Notes: generated by a model from the sequence alone, not told the origin. Shown: positions 35,473 to 45,632, counted from the first letter of the stretch. The stretch: 51,286 nucleotides of DNA from an uncultured Verrucomicrobia subdivision 3 bacterium (GCA_937890005.1 CALBZA010000067.1:1-51286); one strand, 5' to 3'. A program made the numbers and translations.

Positions 35473-37110
35473 ATGGAAACAGTGCTTATAATCGATGATG
35501 AGGCTTCTCAGCGCACACTGATGGAGACGGTTCTTCGCCGGGCTGGGTTCAGAACGATTCAATCTTCAGATGGGGAAAACGGGGTTTCACTCGCGGAAAA
35601 CGAACGTCCCGACCTGATCATCACCGACATCAACATGCCCGGAACCGACGGGTTCGATGTTGTCCGCCGATTGCAGTCTCATTCTGCCACAGCATCGATA
35701 CCGATCATCCTGATGACTGGAATTCCGGAGCAGAACGGACTTCGGCGAAGCATGGAGCAGGGGGCAGACGATTACCTCACGAAACCCTTCGACAACGTCA
35801 CGCTCATCAATGCGGTTCAGACACGGCTGGCACGAAAGAAAGCTGCGGAACAAAGCCTGCGCCAGGTGCAGTCGCGGCTTCTCGAGATTATTTCTGCGAC
35901 GCCCAATTTCATCGCCATCGCCGAATCGCCTGCCGGGCGGATCACCCATTTGAACCCTTCGGCGCGGCAGCTTCTTGAACTCGAATCCCATGAAGCGACC
36001 GACTCAATTCAGTTGAGCGGGTGCTTTGCTTTTTGCGGATTAAATCCATTTGCCGACAACGTCTGGAACAGCGTTCTGGCGAATGGCGGATGGACTGGCG
36101 AAGCGCAGCTGCTGTCCCGGACCGGAAGAAGGATTCCGGTGGAGTTGCAGATTCTGGCGCACAAGGACGATTCGGAATCGTGGATTTCCGTGCTCGCCCG
36201 GGATCTTACCGAGAGCATTCAGCTTCGGGACGCGCAGAAGATGGAGGCGATCGGTCGCCTCGCTGCCGGAATCGCCCACGAAATCAATACCCCGACGCAA
36301 TACATCAGCGACAACCTCCGGTTCGTGCAGGACGGGTTCAAGTCGGTCCGGGAAGTGTTTGAAAACTATGCGGAGTTGTTGCGGGCGGTGGAGGAGAATC
36401 GGGTGACGCCCGAGTTGATTGCCAAAAATCAGGAAGCGCGGAAAACGAGCGACGTCGGTTATCTTCTGGAACAGGTTCCGGCCGCCCTGGCGGAATCGAT
36501 GGAAGGAACGTTGCGCATCAGCCGGATCGTTCGTGCGATGAAGGAATTTTCGCATCCGGGAGGAGTCGAGAAGGCCCCGGCCGATCTCAACCGCGCCATC
36601 GAAAGCACAGTCGCAGTGGCGCGAAACGAATGGAAGTATGTCGCGGATCTCGACCTGAATCTCGACAGCCAGCTTCCGTCGGTCATGTGCCTGATCGGTG
36701 AAATCAACCAGGCCGTTTTAAATTTGATCGTCAACGCAGCTCATGCCATTGGCGATGCCTTGAAGACCCGTCCGGGCCACGGCAAGGGAAGGATCACGAT
36801 TTCGACCCGAAAGATGGGATCGGAGGTTGAGATCCGGGTGGCTGATACAGGGTCTGGAATTCCTGAGAACATCCAGTCGCGGATCTTCGAACCGTTCTTC
36901 ACGACGAAGGAAGTCGGGAGAGGAACCGGACAAGGTCTTGCGATGGTTTATACCACAATCGTGCGGCGTCACGATGGAAGCGTCCGTTTCGAAACGGAAC
37001 CGGGCAAAGGAACAACATTCGTGCTTCGACTGCCGATTGTTGCGCCAGCAAAGAGTCCAACTGATGAATCCCCATTGATGCATGAAGAAAAGAATCAGTC
37101 GGCGCGATAA
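35473..37110 (+). CDS. Response regulator-PAS-histidine kinase hybrid
   Basis: This 545-residue soluble protein has an N-terminal receiver (about 4-120; VLIIDDE, phospho-acceptor Asp52 in IITDINMPG, LTKPF), a PAS domain (about 130-250), and a histidine-kinase module with His269 in AGIAHEINTPTQYISD, N-box LNLIVNAAHAIGD, DTGSGIP and GRGTGQGLAM. There is no membrane segment, so it senses a cytoplasmic signal or receives phosphate from another kinase. Its 3' end overlaps the TonB-dependent receptor gene by 29 bp. ATG 35473 is preferred over TTG 35452. Confidence 0.9.
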   Translation: METVLIIDDEASQRTLMETVLRRAGFRTIQSSDGENGVSLAENERPDLIITDINMPGTDGFDVVRRLQSHSATASIPIILMTGIPEQNGLRRSMEQGADDYLTKPFDNVTLINAVQTRLARKKAAEQSLRQVQSRLLEIISATPNFIAIAESPAGRITHLNPSARQLLELESHEATDSIQLSGCFAFCGLNPFADNVWNSVLANGGWTGEAQLLSRTGRRIPVELQILAHKDDSESWISVLARDLTESIQLRDAQKMEAIGRLAAGIAHEINTPTQYISDNLRFVQDGFKSVREVFENYAELLRAVEENRVTPELIAKNQEARKTSDVGYLLEQVPAALAESMEGTLRISRIVRAMKEFSHPGGVEKAPADLNRAIESTVAVARNEWKYVADLDLNLDSQLPSVMCLIGEINQAVLNLIVNAAHAIGDALKTRPGHGKGRITISTRKMGSEVEIRVADTGSGIPENIQSRIFEPFFTTKEVGRGTGQGLAMVYTTIVRRHDGSVRFETEPGKGTTFVLRLPIVAPAKSPTDESPLMHEEKNQSAR

Positions 37111-39049
37111 AGGGTGGGTGGCGGTGCTCGCCGGCGCGATTACGGTGGCCGTCAGCATGCCTTCCCTTCAGGCGCAACCCACAGCGTTGACGCCTGCAGC
37201 AGGCGCGATCGACGACTCCGGGGAGCCGGATTACAAAAAACTCGGGATCAACGAACTGCTGGACCTTGAAATCACGACGGTGTCGCGAACCGTTCAGCGA
37301 TTGTCGCGATCGCCTTCTGCCGTGCAGGTCGTCTCCGGTTTGGACGTGCAGCGTTCGGGTGCGCGAACCCTGGTCGATGCGCTCCGACTGGCTCCGAATG
37401 TTCAGGTTCAGCAGGTCAACTCCGCGGCCTGGGTCGCCAGTACGCGCGGCTTCAATGCCGTCTTTGCGAACAAGCTGCTCGTAATGATCGATGGCCGCAG
37501 CGTTTACACGCCCTTGCACGCGGGAGTGTTCTGGGACGCTCAGAATATTCTGCTGGAAGACCTGGAACGGATCGAAATTGTCAGTGGTCCCGGAGGAAGT
37601 CTTTGGGGCGCCAATGCGGTCAATGGCGTCATCAATATCATCACCAAGGACGCCCGCGAAACTCAGGGCACTTATGTTTCGGCTGGAGCGGGATCCTTTC
37701 TGCGCGACTTTGCAGCGATCCGTTATGGAGGCGGCAATGGAAGCAATGTCTTCTATCGCGTCTATGCCCAGCATTTCGATCACAACGATATCCGCACCGC
37801 TGCCGGAGCGCGCGGCACGGATCAGTGGAACCTTACCCAGGGCGGTTTTCGGATGGATTACCTTCCGTTCGAAGGCAGCACATTCACGCTCCAGGGCGAT
37901 CTCTACGGCGGGGAATATCAGACTCGTCAGGCCACGAACTCGACGTTGGACGGGCAGAATATTCTTGGGCGCTGGACACGCACGCTTTCGGATGAATCGG
38001 AGTTCATCCTGCAGGCTTACGTGGATCGTACCTGGCGGCGGGACATCAACAGCGCGTTGTCGGACCAACTGACGACATACGACATCGACTTCCAACATCG
38101 TTTTCCGTTGCCGCTGCGGCAGTCGGTGTTGTGGGGACTCGGCTATCGATTGATGGACGACGAAACCGCAACCACCACACCGCTGGCCGGATTTGTGCCG
38201 GCGAACCGTCGGATGCATCTCTTCAGCGGATTCATTCAGGATGAAATCACGGTGATCGAAGACCGGCTGACGTTTACCGCGGGAACAAAAATCGAGCACA
38301 ACGAGTTCACAGAGTTTGAAATTCAGCCGAGTGTTCGCATCGCATGGACGCCGACCGAAAAGCAAACCGTCTGGGGCGCGTTGTCGCGCGCGGTGCGATC
38401 GCCGAGCCGGATCGATGTCGATTACCACATTCCAAAAACACCGCCGTATGCGGTTGCCGGCGGCCCCGATTTCAAATCCGAGGAACTTCTTGCCTGGGAA
38501 CTCGGATATCGTCTCCAGCCCGCGGTCAATGTTTCCCTCTCGGTCGCCGCGTTCTATCACAGTTACGACAACATCTTCACCGTGGAGCTTGCGAATCCAC
38601 CCGACCCGCTGCCCTACACGGCGCAGAACGGCATCGAAGGCCAGTCCTGGGGATTGGAATTCTCCGGCACATGGCAGCCGCTGGACAGATGGCGGCTGCG
38701 CGGCGGTTATACGTATTTCCACAAGGATCTCTGGCTCAAGCCGGGGCACACCTACACAGATGTCGGCATCGCCGCGCTCGGCAACGATCCGGAACATCAG
38801 ATCGTGATTCAGTCGATTCTCGATCTTCCGGCCCACTTTCAATTCGATCTGGTTGGGCGCTACGTTGGCTCTCTCCCGGCGCCGCATGTCGATCGTTATT
38901 TCACATTCGATGCCCGGCTGGCGTGGCGATATCGCAATCTCGAGATTGCATTGTCCGGACAGAATCTTGCCGAGAAGGATCACATTGAGTTCGGGAGCGG
39001 CTCCCCAATCCCGCGCAGTGTTTTCGGGAGTGTGACGTGCCGGTTTTGA
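37082..39049 (+). CDS. TonB-dependent outer-membrane receptor
   Basis: This 655-residue receptor has a signal peptide (about 1-31), a plug domain (about 60-180; RSPSAVQVVSGLDVQRSG, ERIEIVSGPGGSLWGANAV) and a beta-barrel ending in VTCRF with the terminal Phe. It is short for a TonB receptor but complete. Barrel segments resemble siderophore or vitamin receptors only in general, so the ligand is unknown. It is embedded among sensor kinases and directly before a YfiR gene. This suggests that the ligand, or its uptake state, is part of the signal. Confidence 0.88.
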   Translation: MKKRISRRDKGWVAVLAGAITVAVSMPSLQAQPTALTPAAGAIDDSGEPDYKKLGINELLDLEITTVSRTVQRLSRSPSAVQVVSGLDVQRSGARTLVDALRLAPNVQVQQVNSAAWVASTRGFNAVFANKLLVMIDGRSVYTPLHAGVFWDAQNILLEDLERIEIVSGPGGSLWGANAVNGVINIITKDARETQGTYVSAGAGSFLRDFAAIRYGGGNGSNVFYRVYAQHFDHNDIRTAAGARGTDQWNLTQGGFRMDYLPFEGSTFTLQGDLYGGEYQTRQATNSTLDGQNILGRWTRTLSDESEFILQAYVDRTWRRDINSALSDQLTTYDIDFQHRFPLPLRQSVLWGLGYRLMDDETATTTPLAGFVPANRRMHLFSGFIQDEITVIEDRLTFTAGTKIEHNEFTEFEIQPSVRIAWTPTEKQTVWGALSRAVRSPSRIDVDYHIPKTPPYAVAGGPDFKSEELLAWELGYRLQPAVNVSLSVAAFYHSYDNIFTVELANPPDPLPYTAQNGIEGQSWGLEFSGTWQPLDRWRLRGGYTYFHKDLWLKPGHTYTDVGIAALGNDPEHQIVIQSILDLPAHFQFDLVGRYVGSLPAPHVDRYFTFDARLAWRYRNLEIALSGQNLAEKDHIEFGSGSPIPRSVFGSVTCRF

Positions 39050-39068
39050 ACCAGAAAACGGAATCGAT

Positions 39069-39650
39069 TTGAAGCCGACCTTCAAACAGGTTTTTGCAGC
39101 GAGGAAGCGCGGTTTGGCTGGCGCGGTCATGATGCTTCTTGCATGCGTGCTCCTGTTTCCGCCGGTCGCCGCCGCGCAGACAACGGTCAGCCGCGAGTAT
39201 CCGATCAAGGGCGCGTTCCTTTTCAATTTCGCGCAGTTCGTGGAATGGCCGACCAATACCAACAGCAATGCGCCATTCGTCATCGGTGTCCTCGGTGCCG
39301 ATCCTTTCGGCGAAACTCTGGACAAGATCGTAAAGAACGAGTCGATCGGCTCCCGTCCGATCGCGGTCAAACGGTCCCGAAACATCAACGACCTCAAGCA
39401 ATGCCAGATTCTGTTCGTCAGCCGCTCGGAGGCAGACCGCATGAAGGAGGTTCTCGCCGCAGTGGAATCGCTTCCCATCCTGACGGTGAGTGAAACGGAC
39501 GGCTTCTGCCGGATGGGAGGAATGATCAATTTCTACAAGGAAACGTCGAAGGTGCGTTTTGAAATCAACAATCGCGCGGCGGAACGGCATGGATTGAAGA
39601 TCAGCTCCGAACTGATTCGAATTGGAAAAATGGTGGAAGATGACCGGTAA
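39069..39650 (+). CDS. YfiR-family periplasmic protein (DUF4154)
   Basis: This 193-residue protein has a signal peptide (about 1-36) and the YfiR core: YPIKGAFLFNFAQFVEWP near the start of the mature part, FVIGVLGADPFG, and near the end GMINFYKETSKVRFEINNRA. In Pseudomonas, YfiR binds the periplasmic domain of the diguanylate cyclase YfiN and keeps it off. Here it lies directly before a membrane kinase whose sensor half resembles that of YfiN. Two Cys (CQILFVS, GFCRMGG) could form a redox-sensitive disulfide. The TTG at 39069 is used as start, since later Met codons would cut the signal's basic region. Confidence 0.88.
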   Translation: MKPTFKQVFAARKRGLAGAVMMLLACVLLFPPVAAAQTTVSREYPIKGAFLFNFAQFVEWPTNTNSNAPFVIGVLGADPFGETLDKIVKNESIGSRPIAVKRSRNINDLKQCQILFVSRSEADRMKEVLAAVESLPILTVSETDGFCRMGGMINFYKETSKVRFEINNRAAERHGLKISSELIRIGKMVEDDR

Positions 39651-42147
39651 AGTGGATGAAGTGAACGGATCCCGCAGCGTTCCGTTCAGAAGAAAGCTTC
39701 TGCTCCTCATATTGAGCACCTGCTCGACGGCGCTGTTATGCGCCTGCGTGATTCTCGCGGTGTATCAGATGTGGGAATCGCGCAACACGATGGTTCGGGA
39801 CATGACGATCCTCGCGGATGTCCTCGCCAGAAACGTTCGCGCGGCCCTCACGTTCCACGACGACGAAGCCGCACAGAGGACGCTTTCAGCACTGGAAACA
39901 GAACCGAGCATCATTGCCGCGGATCTTTATGATGACGCTGGAAGCCTCTTCGCGAACTACAGTCCGACAAATCACACGGTGCGGTTGAGGTCGATGCCGG
40001 AAGTGGACGGCCACTGGTTCGCGCAAGGCAGGCTGCACATCGTTCGTCCTGTGGTGCTCAACGAGAAACGCATAGGCACCATATACATTCAGTCTGATCT
40101 TCGCGGCGCGCGTCAGCGGCTCATGTTTTTTGGGGGCATTGCAATCGTCGTCGTTCTCTTCTCCTGCTTCGCGGCAATGGTTGTTGCCGGTCGTCTGCAA
40201 AAGGCGGTTTCGGGGCCGATCCTCGACCTGGCCGAAACCGCTCGAAAGATTGCCGGCCGAAAGGATTATTCCATTCGCGTCCGTGAAGATGGCCCGACCG
40301 AAGTGAGGTTTCTCACCGGCTCGTTCAATCAGCTGTTGAACAGCATTGAGGAGCGCGACGTGGCGTTGCGAAAAACAAACGCGGCACTGCAGCAGGAGGT
40401 CGTTGAACGTCGAAGTGCCGAGGATCGGGTGACGGCACAACTCGCGCGGCTGGAATTGCTGCATCGAATCACTCGCGCGATTGGCGAGCGCCAGGATCTT
40501 CCGAGCATTTTCCAGGTGGTGATTCGCACGATCGAGGACCAGCTTCCGCTGGATTTCTGCTGCATTGCGCGCTACGAGCCGACGGAGAACTGCATCGTCG
40601 TCAGCGGTGTTGGCGTTCGAAGCGAAAGCACCGCAATGGAACTGGCGATGACCGAGCGATCGCGCGTGGAGATCGACGAGAACGGCCTTTCGCAATGCGT
40701 GCAGGGGCGGCTGGTTTACGAGCCTGACATCAAGGATTCCCAATTTCCCTTTCCGCACCGTCTTTCGCAGGGCGGATTGCGATCGCTCGTGGTGGCGCCA
40801 CTGCTTGTCGAAAGCCATGTGTTCGGAGTGATGGTTGCGGCGCGTCGCCAGCGCAATGCCTTTTCAAGCGGTGAATGCGAGTTCCTCCGTCAACTTTGCG
40901 AACACGTTGCGCTTGCGGCTCATCAAGCCCAGCTTCACACCGCGCTGCAGGATGCCTACAACGACCTTCGCCAGACGCAGCAGGCAATCATGCAACAGGA
41001 ACGCCTTCGGGCACTGGGACAGATGGCAAGCGGCGTGGCGCACGACATCAACAACGCGATCTCTCCCGTGGCCCTTTACACGGAATCGCTGCTTGAGTCG
41101 GAGCCCAACCTCAGCGCAAAGGCAAGGAACTACCTGACGACGATTCAGAACGCAGTCGATGACGTCACCCACACGGTGGCGCGCATGCGTGAATTCTACC
41201 GTCAGCGCGAGCCTGAACTCACGCTGACTCCGTTGAACCTGAACGCGCTCATCGACCAGGTGATCGATCTTTCCCGCGCCCGCTGGAGTGACATGCCTCA
41301 GCAACGCGGTGTTCACATCGAGATTCGAACGGAACGTGCCGAGAAGCTTCCGCCGATCATGGGCGTGGAGAGCGAAATTCGCGAAGCGCTCGTGAACCTC
41401 GTGTTCAATGCCGTGGACGCGATGCCGCAGGGTGGAATTCTGACGTTCCGCACGCGCTTTGAGGACCTTCCCCACACAGGCTCGAATGGAACAGGTCCTC
41501 GCGTCTTGATTGAAGTGGCAGACTCCGGCGTCGGCATGAGCGAGGACACGCGCCGCCGCTGCATGGAACCGTTCTTTACAACGAAGGGCGAACGGGGAAC
41601 GGGACTGGGGCTTGCCATGGTTTACGGATCGGTTCGACGCCACAATGGTGAGATCGAAATCGACAGTGTTCCTGGTAAGGGAACAACCTTCCGGCTCGTA
41701 TTTCGTGCTGCAGAATCCGCGTCCGCGGCCACTGAGAAAAGTGAGCCGGGCCGGCTGCCGACGCGTCTCAATATTCTGGTCATCGACGACGATCCAATCC
41801 TCATCAAATCCCTTCGCGATATTCTCGAAGGCGACGGCCATTACGTCACGACTGCGAACAGCGGGCAGTCTGGAGTTGAGACGTTTTCAGCCGCGCTGCA
41901 ATCGAGGACGCCTTTCTCCGTGGTGTTCACCGATCTGGGAATGCCGCACATGGACGGACGCCAGGTTGCCGCTGCGATCAAGAAGGCCTCGAGGGAAACA
42001 CCGGTCATACTCCTGACCGGCTGGGGGCAGCGGTTGGTGGCTGAGAACGATGTGCCGTCCGACGTGGACCGCGTTTTGAACAAACCGCCCCGGTTGCGTG
42101 ATCTCCGGGATGCTCTGGCACGATGTGTGCCCACTTCCGTTTCATGA
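39640..42147 (+). CDS. CHASE8-HAMP-GAF hybrid histidine kinase with receiver
   Basis: This 835-residue protein has two membrane helices (about 18-42 and 160-182) enclosing a periplasmic CHASE8-like domain (RDMTILADVLARNVRAALTF, DLYDDAGSLFANY) as in YfiN. After HAMP (about 183-235) and a GAF domain (about 265-425) comes the kinase core: His468 in ASGVAHDINNAISPVA, LVNLVFNAVDAMP, GTGLGLAM. A C-terminal receiver follows (about 715-830) with Asp765 in FTDLGMPHMDG. The start overlaps the yfiR stop. It is probably controlled by YfiR binding outside, with phosphate passed to a soluble partner such as the next gene's product. Confidence 0.9.
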   Translation: MTGKVDEVNGSRSVPFRRKLLLLILSTCSTALLCACVILAVYQMWESRNTMVRDMTILADVLARNVRAALTFHDDEAAQRTLSALETEPSIIAADLYDDAGSLFANYSPTNHTVRLRSMPEVDGHWFAQGRLHIVRPVVLNEKRIGTIYIQSDLRGARQRLMFFGGIAIVVVLFSCFAAMVVAGRLQKAVSGPILDLAETARKIAGRKDYSIRVREDGPTEVRFLTGSFNQLLNSIEERDVALRKTNAALQQEVVERRSAEDRVTAQLARLELLHRITRAIGERQDLPSIFQVVIRTIEDQLPLDFCCIARYEPTENCIVVSGVGVRSESTAMELAMTERSRVEIDENGLSQCVQGRLVYEPDIKDSQFPFPHRLSQGGLRSLVVAPLLVESHVFGVMVAARRQRNAFSSGECEFLRQLCEHVALAAHQAQLHTALQDAYNDLRQTQQAIMQQERLRALGQMASGVAHDINNAISPVALYTESLLESEPNLSAKARNYLTTIQNAVDDVTHTVARMREFYRQREPELTLTPLNLNALIDQVIDLSRARWSDMPQQRGVHIEIRTERAEKLPPIMGVESEIREALVNLVFNAVDAMPQGGILTFRTRFEDLPHTGSNGTGPRVLIEVADSGVGMSEDTRRRCMEPFFTTKGERGTGLGLAMVYGSVRRHNGEIEIDSVPGKGTTFRLVFRAAESASAATEKSEPGRLPTRLNILVIDDDPILIKSLRDILEGDGHYVTTANSGQSGVETFSAALQSRTPFSVVFTDLGMPHMDGRQVAAAIKKASRETPVILLTGWGQRLVAENDVPSDVDRVLNKPPRLRDLRDALARCVPTSVS

Positions 42148-43304
42148 TGACAGCGACGCAAAACCAGAATCAGGCCGAACGGCAGTCGAATGGAATCGAA
42201 CAGGCCCGAGTCCTGATCGTGGATGACGAGAAGCCGCAGATGCAGGCTCTTTGCGACACGCTGCGCGACCAGGGGTACCACACGACGGGCTGCGATTCGC
42301 CTGTAGAGGCATTGAACCTCCTGAAAAAGGAACGGTTCGATCTTCTCCTGACGGATTTGATGATGCCAGACATGGACGGAATCTCGTTCCTTCAGGCGGC
42401 GCTTCAGATCGATCCACAGTTGATCGGAATTGTGATGACGGGGCAGGGCACGATTGAAACCGCGGTGAAGGCGATGAAATCCGGAGCGCTGGATTACATT
42501 CTGAAGCCATTCAAACTGAGCGCGATTCTTCCCGTCCTTTCCCGCGCTCTCGCAGTGCGCCAGCTGCGCATCCAGAATCGTGCTTTGGAACAGTGCGTCG
42601 CCCGCCGCAATGCGGAGCTGGAAGAGGCGAATCGCGAGCTGGAATCGTTCTCCTGGTCCGTGTCACACGACCTTCGCGCCCCGCTGCGCGCTGTCGAAGG
42701 TTTCACAAAAATTGTTCTCAAACAGTATTCGAACGACATGCCGCAGGAGGCCAGCCGCCTGCTCGGGCAGGTCGAGCGAAGTGCCGAACACATGGGGCGG
42801 CTGATTGACGATCTTCTCCGGCTTTCAAAACTGACACGGCAGCATCTTTCGCTCAGTCAGCTCGACATGAAAGCACTGGTGATGGAGGTGTGGGACGAAC
42901 TCCAGCGGGCAGCTTCGGCGGATCGCACCGTGGAGTTCCATGTCGGAGAACTTCCAGCCGTTCTTGGAGATTACGCGCTCCTGCGACAGGTGTTCGTGAA
43001 CCTTCTCTCCAATGCCCTCAAGTTTACCGGCAAGACCGCAGCGCCGAAAATTTCAGTGCTGTGCACGCCGGGTGACGATGAATTGGTTTTCTGCACCCGA
43101 GACAATGGCGCCGGCTTCGACATGCAATATGCCAAAAAGCTTTTTGCTGTGTTCCAGAGACTGCATACGCAGGACGAGTTCGAAGGCACGGGCATTGGTC
43201 TTTCCATTGTGCAACGCATCATCCAGAGGCACGGCGGAAAAGTCTGGGCCGAAGGAGAACTTAACAAAGGAGCAGCAATTTATTTCAGCCTCCCGAAGAA
43301 ATGA
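42144..43304 (+). CDS. Receiver-histidine kinase, phytochrome-type DHp
   Basis: This 386-residue soluble protein has a receiver (about 20-140; VLIVDDE, Asp71 in LLTDLMMPDMDG, ILKPF), a coiled coil (about 142-172), and a kinase core with His175 in SVSHDLRAPLRAVEGF, N-box FVNLLSNALKF, DNGAGFD and GTGIGLSIV. The H-box resembles phytochrome-type kinases. It starts in a 4-nt ATGA overlap with the previous gene, indicating coupling and possibly a phosphate-accepting role downstream of the CHASE8 kinase. Confidence 0.9.
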   Translation: MMTATQNQNQAERQSNGIEQARVLIVDDEKPQMQALCDTLRDQGYHTTGCDSPVEALNLLKKERFDLLLTDLMMPDMDGISFLQAALQIDPQLIGIVMTGQGTIETAVKAMKSGALDYILKPFKLSAILPVLSRALAVRQLRIQNRALEQCVARRNAELEEANRELESFSWSVSHDLRAPLRAVEGFTKIVLKQYSNDMPQEASRLLGQVERSAEHMGRLIDDLLRLSKLTRQHLSLSQLDMKALVMEVWDELQRAASADRTVEFHVGELPAVLGDYALLRQVFVNLLSNALKFTGKTAAPKISVLCTPGDDELVFCTRDNGAGFDMQYAKKLFAVFQRLHTQDEFEGTGIGLSIVQRIIQRHGGKVWAEGELNKGAAIYFSLPKK

Positions 43305-43307
43305 GTC

Positions 43308-45632
43308 ATGGCAACTGAGTTCCTGAATCGACAGATCCGCATCCTTCATCTGGAAGACAACGAAGTTGATCGGATGTTTGTAAAAGAAACTTTGAAGTCC
43401 GAGGGGATGGCAGTCGCGATCACCGCCGTCAGCAGCCAGCCGCAGTTCGATCAGGCGCTTCGTGCCGGCGACTTCGACCTCATCATTTCGGATTACACGC
43501 TTCCTTCCTACGACGGACTGAGAGCGGTGGCGCTGGCGCGCGAGGTGCGCCCTGACATTCCGTTCATTTTCTTTTCAGGAACCATCGGTGAAGAAGTTGC
43601 TGTCGAAAGCCTGAAAAACGGCGCGGCCGACTACGTTCTCAAACAACGCCCCCACCGGCTGGTCGCTTCGGTCCGGCAGGCGATTCGCAGCGCCGAGGAA
43701 CGTGCCCGGCGCAAACGCGCGGAGGAATCGCTTCGGCAGCTGGAGGAACGGTTTGCGCTGGTGGCCCGCACCTCGGACGACGTGATTTGGGATTGGGATG
43801 TGAGTTCCAATTCCGTCTGGTACAGCCCGAACATCGAGAGTGTCTTTGGTTATCCCCTCCAGCAGATCAAACCCGGAATCGAAGGCTGGCACGAACTGAT
43901 TCATGCGGAAGATCGTGATCGTTATGTCGAGGAATTCCGGGCTTCGTCATCGAGCCGCATGTGGTGGAGCGAACATCGCGTGCGTCGGGCGGACGGTTCC
44001 TACGCCTACGTTTTCGACCGCGTATCGTTCATCCAGGATTCCGAGGGCAAACTCGTCAGGGTGGTCGGCGTGGCAATCGACGTGTCGGAGCGCAAGGGCG
44101 CGGAGATGAAGATTCGCGAACAGGCGGAGCTGCTCGACAAGGCGCGGGATGCAATTCTGCTCTGCAACATGGACCTCGAGATCCAGTATTGGAACGAGGG
44201 CGCGCAACGCATCTATGGCTGGCACGCGGATGAAGTGCGCGGCAAAACGATTTCCGCCGTGTTGTTGCGCGGCAATCCGCCGCCACAGATGCAGGAGATC
44301 TTCGAAAACATCGATACCCGCGGAGAGTGGGCCGGCGAACTCAAGGAGTTCACCCGCGATGGCAAGACGCTGATCACGCAGGTCCACATCACGCTCATTC
44401 GCGATCACGCAAATGCTCCAAAGGCGCTGCTCATGATCAACACGGACGTCACGGAGCGGAAGAAGCTTGAGGAGCAATTTCTCCGCGCGCAGCGACTGGA
44501 AAGCCTCGGCGTGCTGGTCAGTGGAATCGCCCACGACCTGAACAATGCACTCGCCCCGGTGCTCATGGGCATCAACCTGCTTTCGAGCCAGTCTTCAAAC
44601 AAGGATTCCAAATCCATCCTCAACATGATGGAAACCAGCGCCCGGCGCGGCGCGGACATGGTCAGGCAGGTTCTAACATTTGCGCGCGGCGAAAGCACCG
44701 GCAAGACGTCGCTGCAGCTCGAACAACTCGCCAAGGAACTGTGCAAGGTGGTTTCCGAAGTGTTCCCGAGAAACATTCATTGCCGGGTGAATGTTGAAGC
44801 CCGTCCCTGGCCCGTGTCCGGCGTGGCCACACAGCTGCACCAGGTTCTCATGAACCTGTGCGTCAACGCGAGAGACGCCATGCCTGAAGGCGGATCCCTG
44901 ACCATCAACGTGCGAAACGTCGAACTCGATGAAGCCGCGGCTGCACAGATTCCCGATGCCCGCGCAGGAAAGTTTGTCTGCCTGTCAGTGAAAGACACGG
45001 GAACCGGAATCGATCCGGATCAATTAAAGCAGATCTTCGAACCGTTCTTTACGACAAAGCCGGCCGGCAAGGGGACAGGATTGGGGCTGTCCACTTCACG
45101 AAACATCGTTCACGCCCACGAGGGTTTCATGTTTGTCAGCAGCGAACCAGGGAAAGGCTCCGAGTTTCTTGTCTATCTGCCGGCAACATCGACGCCCGTC
45201 GAAAAACCTGCGAGCGAAACCGGCCCCGCTGCCACAAAAGGACATGGCAAAACCATTCTCGTCGTGGACGACGAAGCCGCGACCGTGGCGATCATGCGGA
45301 CGACGTTGGAGGAATTCGGCTTCCGCGTCATCACGGCCGGCAATGGCCCCGAGGCCATCACACTTTTCGGGCGGGAACCACTGTCGATCGATTACATCCT
45401 GACCGACCTGATGATGCCTTTCATGGAAGGTCGTGATGTGGTCCGGGCGCTGCGCGAACTCGCGCCGGGAACGCCGATCATTGCCATGAGTGGATTGGAC
45501 CGGGAGCGTTGTGATGTGGATCAATCGAGCGTTGCCGCATTCCTGAGCAAACCGTTCACGGTGGAGCAACTGCTGTCCGTGGTGACCAGGATCGAACCTC
45601 AAGCGATCTCCAACCAGGTCGCACCCGCATAA
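43308..45632 (+). CDS. Receiver-PAS-PAS-kinase-receiver hybrid
   Basis: This 774-residue soluble protein begins with a receiver (about 8-125; Asp62 in IISDYTLPSYDG), then two PAS domains (about 145-265, FALVARTSDDVIWDWDVS, and about 270-390), a kinase core with His409 in SGIAHDLNNALAPVLMG, NLCVNARDAMPEGG and GKGTGLGLS, and a second receiver (about 650-765; Asp700 in ILTDLMMPFMEG, LSKPF). It is 3 bp after the previous gene. None of the four kinase-type proteins in this block has a DNA-binding or c-di-GMP domain, so the final output must be elsewhere. Confidence 0.9.
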   Translation: MATEFLNRQIRILHLEDNEVDRMFVKETLKSEGMAVAITAVSSQPQFDQALRAGDFDLIISDYTLPSYDGLRAVALAREVRPDIPFIFFSGTIGEEVAVESLKNGAADYVLKQRPHRLVASVRQAIRSAEERARRKRAEESLRQLEERFALVARTSDDVIWDWDVSSNSVWYSPNIESVFGYPLQQIKPGIEGWHELIHAEDRDRYVEEFRASSSSRMWWSEHRVRRADGSYAYVFDRVSFIQDSEGKLVRVVGVAIDVSERKGAEMKIREQAELLDKARDAILLCNMDLEIQYWNEGAQRIYGWHADEVRGKTISAVLLRGNPPPQMQEIFENIDTRGEWAGELKEFTRDGKTLITQVHITLIRDHANAPKALLMINTDVTERKKLEEQFLRAQRLESLGVLVSGIAHDLNNALAPVLMGINLLSSQSSNKDSKSILNMMETSARRGADMVRQVLTFARGESTGKTSLQLEQLAKELCKVVSEVFPRNIHCRVNVEARPWPVSGVATQLHQVLMNLCVNARDAMPEGGSLTINVRNVELDEAAAAQIPDARAGKFVCLSVKDTGTGIDPDQLKQIFEPFFTTKPAGKGTGLGLSTSRNIVHAHEGFMFVSSEPGKGSEFLVYLPATSTPVEKPASETGPAATKGHGKTILVVDDEAATVAIMRTTLEEFGFRVITAGNGPEAITLFGREPLSIDYILTDLMMPFMEGRDVVRALRELAPGTPIIAMSGLDRERCDVDQSSVAAFLSKPFTVEQLLSVVTRIEPQAISNQVAPA

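Noticed and set aside
36899..39529. An 876-codon minus-strand frame antisense to the TonB-dependent receptor
   Set aside because: The plus strand encodes a complete receptor with signal, plug and barrel; the antisense product is basic low-information sequence.
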